DNA from: Candidatus Gastranaerophilales bacterium
GTDB lineage: Bacteria; Cyanobacteriota; Vampirovibrionia; Gastranaerophilales; UBA9971
Direction of reading: 5' to 3'
Length of the DNA: 5,860 nt
NCBI GenBank assembly: GCA_028277195.1
Contig: JANQGS010000137.1
Location: 1 to 5,860, forward strand
Shown here one piece after another: positions 1-5,553 of the stretch. The notes beneath the pieces are model-generated. The model searched no databases and was not told the origin of the DNA. It worked only from the letters and a program-made list of their open reading frames with translations. A program made the position numbers and the translations under genes. Every line of letters starts with the position of its first letter. Positions within the stretch are counted from its first letter, which is position 1.

Positions 1-343
1 TTGTAAGGTCATTAACACTGTTTATGGGGGAGTCTTCCTTTGCGGCGGCCACCATTGTGCATTTGCCAAATCCTGTTTCAAGTATCTCATCAACATCCAC
101 GTCGCACTCGGCTACCACATCCTGTCCTGTTACGCCTAAATCGGTTACCCCGTCGCTTACAAAGTTTGGTATATCCTGGGTTCTGACGAATATTACCGTG
201 TAATTGCCGTCACGGGTGGTGGCATAGAGTTGCCTGTCGTTTTTATTTACTGAGAGACCTGCTCTTTCAAAGAGCGCGAGCGTATCTTCGGACAGCCTGC
301 CTTTATTTGGTATAGCTATTTTCAAGCAGCATTCGTTAGTCAT
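1..343 (-). CDS. hisG: ATP phosphoribosyltransferase HisG, N-terminal part (cut by window edge)
   Basis: HisG condenses ATP with PRPP to give phosphoribosyl-ATP, the committed first step of histidine synthesis, in the cytoplasm. The first 114 residues are visible. They contain the family's opening motif IAIPNKGRLSED (residues 9-20), then RTQDIPNF (54-61) and DGVTDLGVTGQDVV (64-77), all typical of the HisG catalytic domain. The rest lies beyond the left edge, so whether it is the short, HisZ-dependent form or the long form with a regulatory C-terminal domain cannot be told. The ATG at 343-341 overlaps the recN stop as ATGA, which points to translational coupling. An in-frame TTG at residue 7 would give the more usual N-terminus (LKIAIPNKGR) but has no ribosome site, so the ATG is preferred. 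Histidine attenuation signals are not visible, and a recN-hisG pairing is not a standard his operon. Identification is from motifs and is secure. Confidence 0.93.
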   Translation of the reverse strand, partial: MTNECCLKIAIPNKGRLSEDTLALFERAGLSVNKNDRQLYATTRDGNYTVIFVRTQDIPNFVSDGVTDLGVTGQDVVAECDVDVDEILETGFGKCTMVAAAKEDSPINSVNDLT

Positions 344-1968
344 TGTATAGGTATCCTCCTTTTTTGATTCAACAGCTTCTGCGCAAAGCTAAGCGCCTCC
401 TCATTCCCTCCTCTTCCCCCGGCCAGCTCCGCAAGAACCCTGACCCTGCCGTCGTCATCGAGTGACTTTACATATACCCCGGTTGACGTTTCATCCTGGA
501 ATTTGCTGACTTGTATGTGCAAGTCAGCTATAGCAGCAATTATTGGCTGGTGGGTAATACATATAACCTGCTGGCTTAAGGAAAGCTCAGATAAAGCCCC
601 TGCAACGGCCCGGGAGGTTTTTCCGCTTATTCCGGTGTCTATTTCGTCGAAAATAACCGTATTAACCCTGTCAGCCCTCGCAAAAATGGTTTTTATCGCC
701 AGCATAACCCGGGAAATCTCCCCCCCGCTGGCAATTTTAGCCAGGGGCTTTAAAGGCTCGCCGGCATTAGGGGAAATCAAAAACTCAACGCTGTCATACC
801 CTCTTGCGGTAAGTTCATCTCCGGACTCCACGTTTACCTTAAATTGAACCCCGGGCATTTCCAACTTAAAAAGTTCTTCCTGAACGAGACTGGAAAGGGT
901 TTGAGCAAGTTTTTGCCTGAAAATGCTCAATTGCGAGGCATAATCTTTTAGTTTTTTGCATAAAATCCCTTCTTGTAGTTCAAGTTGGGATAATTTTAAC
1001 TCGCCGGAGCTAATTTCATTAAATTCCGCCTTGAATTTCTCAAGGTTTTCCAGCACATCGGGCAGTTTCGGGCCATATTTTTTCATTAATTTCTCGATTA
1101 AATTAAGCCTTTCCTCAATTCCCGAGAGCTTTCCGGCGTCAAAATAAATGTTATCGGCGTAATTCCTGAGTTCTTTTGACGCTTCCTTAAGGTTTATTGA
1201 GCTCGATGAAATCACTTCCGCTATTCCGGACAGGCTTTTGTCTAACTCTGCAGCCTTTAAGAGCCTTTTTTCAATCATGCTCAGGGTGTCCGTTATGCTT
1301 TGCTCTTCCCCGTAAAGTGCGCTGTAGCCTGACATTGCAATATCCTTAAGTTCTTCCGTATTGACCAGCACTTCCCTTTCACTCAAAAGCCCGTCGTATT
1401 CATTAGTGTCTTCTATCTTAGCATCAGTTATTTCCTGTACCTGGAACTTTAAAAAATCAATCCTGCGCTCGTTTTCTCCGGCTAAATTCCTGCCTGCTTC
1501 AAGCTCTGAGAGGACTGCTCCATGCTCATCAAAAGTTTTCCGGTAAGAATTGAGCAAATCCCCGTAAGTTTCCTGTCCATAGTTATCCAGCAAGCCAATA
1601 TGCGTTCCCGGGTGAATGTAACTATAGCTTTCATGCTGTGTATGAATATCGAGCATGGTTTTTCTCAAACCCTGCACTTCACTCTGGCTTACCAGGACAC
1701 CGTTTATCCTGGATTTAGTGGATGAAGGGGTTATTTCCCTTGAAAGCACCGTGCCGTCAGCCAGTTCCAGTTCAATATACGCCCTGCCAGTACCGGTCCT
1801 GATTTGATTCCTGGAGGCCCTTGCCCCAAAAGCCATATCTATTGCGTCAATTATAATGCTCTTACCTGAGCCGGTTTCGCCCGTGAGAATGTTCAGGCCC
1901 TCGTTAAAGCCCGTTTCCAGCTCGTCAATCAGCACAAAATTTTTAACCAGAATTTTTTTTATCATCAT
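340..1968 (-). CDS. recN: DNA repair protein RecN (SMC-like ATPase)
   Basis: RecN is a cytoplasmic SMC-like ATPase that acts early in recombinational repair of double-strand breaks, with RecA. The 542-residue protein shows the expected layout: N-terminal ATPase half with Walker A GETGSGKS (residues 30-37) and the DIHTQHE motif (107-113); a long charged helical, coiled-coil-like middle (about 135-365); and a C-terminal ATPase half with ABC signature SGGE (414-417), Walker B VIFDEID (438-444) with catalytic Glu442, and switch His473 in ITHQP. The C-terminus (LAELAGGRGGNEEALSFA) also fits. It is slightly short for the family (usually about 550-575), apparently because of a trimmed segment around residues 63-80. 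Two adjacent ATGs are possible. GAGG at 1971-1974 lies 2 bases from the ATG at 1968 and 5 bases from the one at 1965, so translation may begin at 1965 (MIKKILVKNF). The 5' end overlaps the ecfT-like gene and the stop overlaps the hisG start. No LexA-type box was recognised. Identification is secure. Confidence 0.97.
   Translation of the reverse strand: MMIKKILVKNFVLIDELETGFNEGLNILTGETGSGKSIIIDAIDMAFGARASRNQIRTGTGRAYIELELADGTVLSREITPSSTKSRINGVLVSQSEVQGLRKTMLDIHTQHESYSYIHPGTHIGLLDNYGQETYGDLLNSYRKTFDEHGAVLSELEAGRNLAGENERRIDFLKFQVQEITDAKIEDTNEYDGLLSEREVLVNTEELKDIAMSGYSALYGEEQSITDTLSMIEKRLLKAAELDKSLSGIAEVISSSSINLKEASKELRNYADNIYFDAGKLSGIEERLNLIEKLMKKYGPKLPDVLENLEKFKAEFNEISSGELKLSQLELQEGILCKKLKDYASQLSIFRQKLAQTLSSLVQEELFKLEMPGVQFKVNVESGDELTARGYDSVEFLISPNAGEPLKPLAKIASGGEISRVMLAIKTIFARADRVNTVIFDEIDTGISGKTSRAVAGALSELSLSQQVICITHQPIIAAIADLHIQVSKFQDETSTGVYVKSLDDDGRVRVLAELAGGRGGNEEALSFAQKLLNQKRRIPIQ
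355..360 (-). promoter_or_regulatory. hisG ribosome binding site inside the recN 3' end
   Basis: The minus strand reads AGGAGG here, a full Shine-Dalgarno match. It sits 11 bases upstream of the hisG ATG, slightly long but usable. The same six bases are two of the last recN codons (Arg-Arg of the C-terminal RRIPIQ), so the hisG initiation signal is embedded in recN coding sequence. Confidence 0.7.
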
Positions 1969-2545
1969 AACCTCGGAGTTTCATCGCATTATACATATTT
2001 TCTCCGGTCTGAATAGATTTTATAACAAAGAAACCTATCATATTGCCCAGGTTTTTTAATGACGGTTTTCCCCGGAATTTGGCCATATCCAGCAGGTTCT
2101 CAAGGGTGCGGGCCAGTATAAATATTGACCTGTAAGTTAAAAACAGTGTATTGACAGGGAAATCGGGCAAAAATGCCTTCAGGACAGAGAAAATTCTGGT
2201 GTAATTGGTCGTAAAAACCAGCACTATAAGCGACGTGGATGAGCTAAGGGCTTTGAATAAAAATACCAGGGCCAATTCCAGCGACATATTGCGTACAGAA
2301 ATCATAAACAGGAGTAAAAACACAAGCGGGTAAAGCGATAATTTAATTATAGTGAATTTTGGCAGGGCTGAAAAGAGCACAATCATTAATATAACTGAAT
2401 ATAACGCTCCCAGTACAAAAACATTCCCGGAAAGGATTACCGTAATTAGCACAAGACCGACCGCAGCCAGCTTAACACCGACGGGCAAGCGGTTCAGCCG
2501 GCTTTCCCCGTATTCTGCGCAGTAATCTATGTCGGTTATTTTCAT
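1943..2545 (-). CDS. ECF transporter transmembrane T component (EcfT/CbiQ family)
   Basis: T components of energy-coupling-factor importers are membrane scaffolds. They transmit ATP hydrolysis by two ABC ATPases (A subunits) to a substrate-specific S subunit for uptake of vitamins or metal ions such as Co2+ or Ni2+. The 200-residue protein starts with the typical soluble N-terminus running into a membrane segment (LNRLPVGVKLAAVGLVLI). It has about four to five hydrophobic segments (roughly 24-42, 43-60, 68-85, 90-112, 132-147) and then a cytoplasmic helical region. That region carries two Arg-Gly coupling motifs, AKFRG (155-159) and AMKLRGY (187-193), the family hallmark for contacting the ATPases. 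It is shorter than most members (about 225-265). The start is the only ATG available before an upstream stop; no clear Shine-Dalgarno precedes it. It lies 54 bp after the permease gene and overlaps recN. No A or S subunit lies in the window, so the substrate cannot be inferred. Confidence 0.82.
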   Translation of the reverse strand: MKITDIDYCAEYGESRLNRLPVGVKLAAVGLVLITVILSGNVFVLGALYSVILMIVLFSALPKFTIIKLSLYPLVFLLLFMISVRNMSLELALVFLFKALSSSTSLIVLVFTTNYTRIFSVLKAFLPDFPVNTLFLTYRSIFILARTLENLLDMAKFRGKPSLKNLGNMIGFFVIKSIQTGENMYNAMKLRGYDDKKNSG

Positions 2546-2599
2546 TAAATAACAGGATACTAAAAAATATCCCCAATTAAAACCTGTGCCGGATAGTTA

Positions 2600-3385
2600 C
2601 TAATACTCCAGTATGGTCAAAAATATCCTGGCCCCGATAGTTATTACAACACCCAGCAAAACCATCCTTAATACCCCCGGGGAAAGCATCCTGTTTAGCT
2701 TTGCCCCGAGGGTTGCTCCAAAAACAGCCCCTATAATTATAAAAATCAATAAATCAAACGGTATAAGCCCTACACCAGCCTTGCCGACAAAGATAAGAGC
2801 CGTGGAAATCAGCACAATAAGCGTTGTGGTGCTTATGGCAACCTTAACAGGGACTTTGCAAAAGTGGTTTAGTATTGGTATAAAAGTAACAGCCCCGGCA
2901 AAACCAAGCGCGCCCGATACAAAAGTGCCCGCAAAAATGAGCAGGTTTGTAATAAAAGGCCTGTCAAGTGTGCATCCGCCGTCTTTATTAGCACATTCCG
3001 CCTTTGGGAGGAGGATTAGCACGCTTGCAATAATAAGCAGGAATAAATACATAAGCAGCAAAGCCAGTTCTGAAACATATTTTGCGGTTACAGCACCGGA
3101 CAATGCCCCTGTTACGCCTGCGGGCAGGACGGTTTTAATTAATTTTAAATTTACCGTGCCGAATTTCCTGTGGTTAACAAACGCAAAAAACACCCCGGCA
3201 AGGGACTGGGCGGCTGCTATCCCGGTAATTTCATTTACGGTAAAGGTTTGAAATCCTAAAAAGGGCATAAGGTATAAAAAGGCCGGGAAAATAATTATTC
3301 CCCCGCCTATTCCCAGCAATCCGGAAAAAAACGCTGCCCCAAGACTTATAAAAATTACTGTTATATAGTAAACATCCGGCATCAT
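2600..3385 (-). CDS. TauE/SafE family (DUF81) membrane permease
   Basis: This is a 261-residue inner-membrane protein of the TauE/SafE family, whose studied members export sulfite, sulfoacetate or other small organic and sulfur anions; the substrate here is unknown. The family's two-fold repeat is visible: SGLLGIGGGIIIFPAFL near residues 21-37 and the matching SGALGFAGAVTFIPIL near 157-172. There are about eight hydrophobic segments spread over the length (approximately 6-30, 32-45, 50-70, 80-100, 106-127, 145-172, 182-200, 208-228, with a last one near 238-257). The linker between halves holds two cysteines (C131 and C138) in a short polar loop. Start choice is between adjacent ATGs at 3385 and 3382. 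Only a weak AGG precedes them, directly abutting, so initiation may be inefficient. It is probably the first gene of the minus-strand unit and is preceded by a perfect inverted repeat that could serve as an operator. Confidence 0.88.
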   Translation of the reverse strand: MMPDVYYITVIFISLGAAFFSGLLGIGGGIIIFPAFLYLMPFLGFQTFTVNEITGIAAAQSLAGVFFAFVNHRKFGTVNLKLIKTVLPAGVTGALSGAVTAKYVSELALLLMYLFLLIIASVLILLPKAECANKDGGCTLDRPFITNLLIFAGTFVSGALGFAGAVTFIPILNHFCKVPVKVAISTTTLIVLISTALIFVGKAGVGLIPFDLLIFIIIGAVFGATLGAKLNRMLSPGVLRMVLLGVVITIGARIFLTILEY

Positions 3386-3393
3386 CCTACTAC

Positions 3394-3408
3394 TGTAACA
3401 TAGTTACA
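3394..3408. promoter_or_regulatory. Perfect inverted repeat, possible operator for the permease gene
   Basis: The sequence TGTAAC-ATA-GTTACA is a perfect 6+6 bp inverted repeat with a 3-bp centre, ending 8 bp upstream of the TauE-like start. Its size and symmetry suit a dimeric transcription factor. The TGTNA...TNACA half-sites resemble GlnR/TnrA-type sites, but the spacing is 5 bp rather than the 7 bp of that consensus, so no regulator is assigned. As RNA it could form a short hairpin just before the start codon. Function is inferred from symmetry and position only. Confidence 0.4.
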
Positions 3409-3442
3409 ATATGCCCAGGAAAGGTGCTCCATTGCTTCATTA

Positions 3443-3448
3443 ATTATA
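3443..3448 (-). promoter_or_regulatory. Candidate -10 element for the minus-strand unit
   Basis: The minus strand reads TATAAT, a perfect sigma-70/sigma-A -10 hexamer, about 58 bp upstream of the TauE-like start. No good -35 lies 16-18 bp upstream (the best is TGGAGG), so this is weak support. If used, the transcript would begin near 3436 and the inverted repeat at 3394-3408 would lie in the leader. Confidence 0.25.
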
Positions 3449-3449
3449 T

Positions 3450-3479
3450 TTGCCCCCAAAATATACCTCCATTTATACT
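3450..3479 (+). promoter_or_regulatory. Candidate promoter for the Cys-cluster gene
   Basis: TTGCCC at 3450-3455 (4 of 6 to TTGACA) and TATACT at 3474-3479 (5 of 6 to TATAAT) are separated by 18 bp, an acceptable sigma-70 arrangement. Transcription would begin near 3486, giving a leader of about 40 bases. An alternative -10, TAAAAT at 3497-3502, has no matching -35. Confidence 0.35.
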
Positions 3480-3512
3480 GGTTTACATAATAATGGTAAA
3501 ATACTTTTAGCT

Positions 3513-3517
3513 GGAGG
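3513..3517 (+). promoter_or_regulatory. Ribosome binding site of the Cys-cluster gene
   Basis: GGAGG lies 9 bases before the ATG at 3527. The next in-frame ATG (3533, residue 3) would be 15 bases away, so this site decides the start in favour of 3527. Confidence 0.75.
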
Positions 3518-3526
3518 GCAAAACCT

Positions 3527-4198
3527 ATGGATATGGAATTTGAAAAATACAAAGCGCTGCTGGAAGCTATTATGCCTGTTCTTGAGGCGCATTTCAGTAT
3601 GCAGGGAGAATACGTTAAATGCTGCATAGGCTGCTCCCATTGCTGCCAAAAAGGTTATTACCCGGTTACAAAGGCTGAGGCAAAGTTAATGAGGGCAGGA
3701 TTCCAGGCCCTTCCGTCTTCCTTGCGGGAAGAAATATCAAAAAAGGCAGGAAAAATTGCCGCTGAAAGGGATTTATTCGTTAAAGAGGGCAATGACATTA
3801 TAAAATTCAAGTATGCATGCCCGCTTTTAATTGAGGATAAATGCTCAATTTATGAATACAGGCCCATTATTTGCAGGACTCAGGGGTTGATAATGCAAAG
3901 CGCTATTGATGAAAACTCATTTAACATGCCGGCGTGCGTATACACAGGTTTAAACTATGCAAATGTGTGGGATGAAAAACTCAATTGTTTTTCAGAGGAA
4001 AAAATAAAGGGATTAAACCTTAAAGAGCCGCCCGTAGCGCTTGATTTTTCTTATGAGTCCCTGCTTGAGGTCTGCGGTATAAATCCCGACACCCTGCCGG
4101 ATAACCTTAAAGACCCTGATAATAGTGAAATCAGAATGATTTTTGAATGGGTAACGCCTGAAACTGCCCAGGAGTCAGTCCAGGAATTTTTCCGCTAA
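3527..4198 (+). CDS. YkgJ-type CxxCxxCC cysteine-cluster protein
   Basis: This soluble 223-residue protein belongs to the CxxCxxCC family (YkgJ type), predicted to bind zinc or an iron-sulfur centre through conserved cysteines; no reaction is firmly assigned to the family. The diagnostic cluster is C33-x2-C36-x2-C39-C40 (in KCCIGCSHCCQ, with an extra C32). The second conserved block has C98-P-L-L and C106-S-I-Y-E-Y-R-P with C116-R, followed by C137. Together these give the usual eight-plus cysteine set within the first 140 residues. The C-terminal 80 residues have no motif I recognise. It is transcribed divergently from the permease gene and convergently with the photolyase-related gene, whose 3' end it overlaps by 24 bp. 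A likely intrinsic terminator follows within that neighbour. The start is fixed by GGAGG at 3513-3517. Family assignment is firm, function open. Confidence 0.88.
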   Translation: MDMEFEKYKALLEAIMPVLEAHFSMQGEYVKCCIGCSHCCQKGYYPVTKAEAKLMRAGFQALPSSLREEISKKAGKIAAERDLFVKEGNDIIKFKYACPLLIEDKCSIYEYRPIICRTQGLIMQSAIDENSFNMPACVYTGLNYANVWDEKLNCFSEEKIKGLNLKEPPVALDFSYESLLEVCGINPDTLPDNLKDPDNSEIRMIFEWVTPETAQESVQEFFR

Positions 4199-5530
4199 AT
4201 CAAAATAATTCTTAAGCTCAGCGGGGCTTTTTTTGTCAAGAACCCTTACCATCAGGCTTGCGCGGGGATTTTTTCCAAAATACCCCCTGTGCTTGCTTAT
4301 GAACCTCCAATAAAGCGCGTCCCATATTTCGCACCAGTTTCCGGGTTCAAAGTTGCTCATTTTCCTTATATAATTAGATGAGCTGATATAGGGCTTTGTC
4401 ATTATGAGCCCCCCATCCGCAAATTGGCTCATTCCGTACACGTTAGGCACCATTACCCAGTCATAGGCATCAATATACATTTCCATAAACCACTTATAAA
4501 CCTCATGCGGGCTTATCTCGCACAGCAGCATGAAATTGCCCAGAACCATCAATCGCTCTATATGATGGGTATATGCGGTGTTTAATAACCTTTTAATAAC
4601 CGTATCAAGGGGACTAACCCCGGTTGTGGCAGTGTAAAATGAATTGGGGATAGCTTTATTGAACCCGAAAAAGTTTGTGTTTCTTTCTTCCTCTTCTTTT
4701 ACGATATATACGGCCCTGATATACTCCCTCCAGCCTATTACCTGCCTTATAAACCCCTCAAGCGAGTTCAGGCCGGTCGGGTTCTCTTCAGCAAAGGCCA
4801 GTGTTTCGTCCAATACTTCCTGCGGTGTGATTAACCCTATATTGAGGGCATATGAGATTACTGAGTGGAACAGGAAGCTCTCATTGCTTTCGATTGCGTC
4901 CTCATAATCCCCGAACATGCCTAGCCTGTTCTCTAAAAAGTCCCTGAACCATTCCTTAACGCCTTCATGAGTTACGGGGTAGGGAAAACCTTCTGTTGTG
5001 CCGGGGTTTTCAGGGAAGTTTTTGTCCACGTACTCCTGTGCTTCCTTTACGTATTTATCGGGCGGGGCTGTTTTAAGTGTCGGGATTTGCGCGCCTTTCG
5101 GAATTTTCAGCCTGTTTTGCGGGTCATAGCTCCATTTTCCGCCTTTGGGCTTATTTTGTTTATTAACGAGGATTTTCAGGCGCTTTCTCTGGTCTATGTA
5201 GAAAGGGGTGAATGACAGTTTTTTCTGGCCTTTAAAGTATTCTTCCAGGTATGTTTTCGAACTCAGGAAACCCGCGTCATCCCCGGAGTCATTGATTTTC
5301 TCGTTAAAATCAGCGTTATACTCAATATATTCAACGTTATAGCCCTGTTTTTCAAGTTTTTCGCAATATGCTTTCATTGATGCCCTGTGCAGGACCAGTT
5401 TTTTCTTGTGGAATTTAAAGTGAGTGAAGTATTTTTTATGTTCCACCAGAATGACGTCCCTTTGTTTTGAGAGCAGGGGGTTATTTTTGTATAGCCTGTC
5501 CGGCAGGACGATTGCGGCATTTTTTTGCAT
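4175..5530 (-). CDS. Photolyase/cryptochrome-related protein (DPRP, FeS-BCP/PhrB-like) lacking the cluster cysteines
   Basis: Members of this flavoprotein family bind FAD. Characterised ones repair UV-induced (6-4) photoproducts with light or act as cryptochromes. The 451-residue protein shows family blocks in order: an N-terminal alpha/beta region (AAIVLPDRLYKNN; HFKFHKKKLVLHRASM near 37-52), FLSSKTYLEEYFKGQKKL (88-105), GGKWSYDPQNR (130-140), GFIRQVIGWREY (259-270), AYTHHIERLMVLGNF (319-333, His322/His323 at the lesion-contact position), and YDWVMVPNVYGMSQFADGG (356-374). Classical members hold a [4Fe-4S] cluster with four C-terminal-domain cysteines. Here only C56, C337 and C400 exist, and only C400 (NWCEIWDALYW) sits at an expected ligand position, so a canonical cluster seems impossible. 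It is also shorter than PhrB (about 507), apparently missing a stretch of the antenna-binding domain near residue 80. ATG at 5530 has no clear ribosome site; it is 23 bp after the upstream stop. Family secure, activity uncertain. Confidence 0.9.
   Translation of the reverse strand: MQKNAAIVLPDRLYKNNPLLSKQRDVILVEHKKYFTHFKFHKKKLVLHRASMKAYCEKLEKQGYNVEYIEYNADFNEKINDSGDDAGFLSSKTYLEEYFKGQKKLSFTPFYIDQRKRLKILVNKQNKPKGGKWSYDPQNRLKIPKGAQIPTLKTAPPDKYVKEAQEYVDKNFPENPGTTEGFPYPVTHEGVKEWFRDFLENRLGMFGDYEDAIESNESFLFHSVISYALNIGLITPQEVLDETLAFAEENPTGLNSLEGFIRQVIGWREYIRAVYIVKEEEERNTNFFGFNKAIPNSFYTATTGVSPLDTVIKRLLNTAYTHHIERLMVLGNFMLLCEISPHEVYKWFMEMYIDAYDWVMVPNVYGMSQFADGGLIMTKPYISSSNYIRKMSNFEPGNWCEIWDALYWRFISKHRGYFGKNPRASLMVRVLDKKSPAELKNYFDLAEKFLD
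4214..4234 (+). terminator. Intrinsic terminator of the Cys-cluster gene, inside the opposing coding sequence
   Basis: On the plus strand, AAGCTC-AGCG-GGGCTT (4214-4229) can fold into a 6-bp stem with one U-G pair and a 4-base loop. The T-run at 4228-4234 comprises the last two stem bases and five more T. It begins 16 bases after the Cys-cluster stop codon, the usual place for a rho-independent terminator. It lies within the C-terminal codons of the convergent photolyase-related gene, where it encodes part of KKSPAELK. The short stem makes it a moderate prediction. Confidence 0.55.
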
Positions 5531-5553
5531 TATTGCACAGAAAGATTTTTTCT

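Noticed and set aside
2555..2572. Inverted repeat GGATA...TATCC between the permease and ECF T genes, considered as terminator or operator
   Set aside because: Arms are only 5 bp and AT-rich with an 8-base loop, and no T-run follows on the minus strand. This is within chance expectation.
2613..3251. Plus-strand open frame of 212 codons
   Set aside because: It lies entirely antisense to the TauE-like permease gene, whose family motifs are clear. Long antisense frames are common opposite hydrophobic proteins.
3482..3502. TTTACA and TAAAAT considered as a promoter pair for the Cys-cluster gene
   Set aside because: The hexamers are only 9 bp apart, far from the 16-18 bp needed.
3382..3627. Minus-strand open frame of 81 codons whose stop overlaps the permease start as ATGA
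   Set aside because: It is largely antisense to the well-supported Cys-cluster gene and its promoter region, has no recognisable domain, and its composition looks like a shadow frame.
4141..4175. Possible terminator for the photolyase-related gene on the minus strand, downstream of its stop
   Set aside because: Only a 3-bp stem around a repeated CCTGG can be drawn, without a following T-run.
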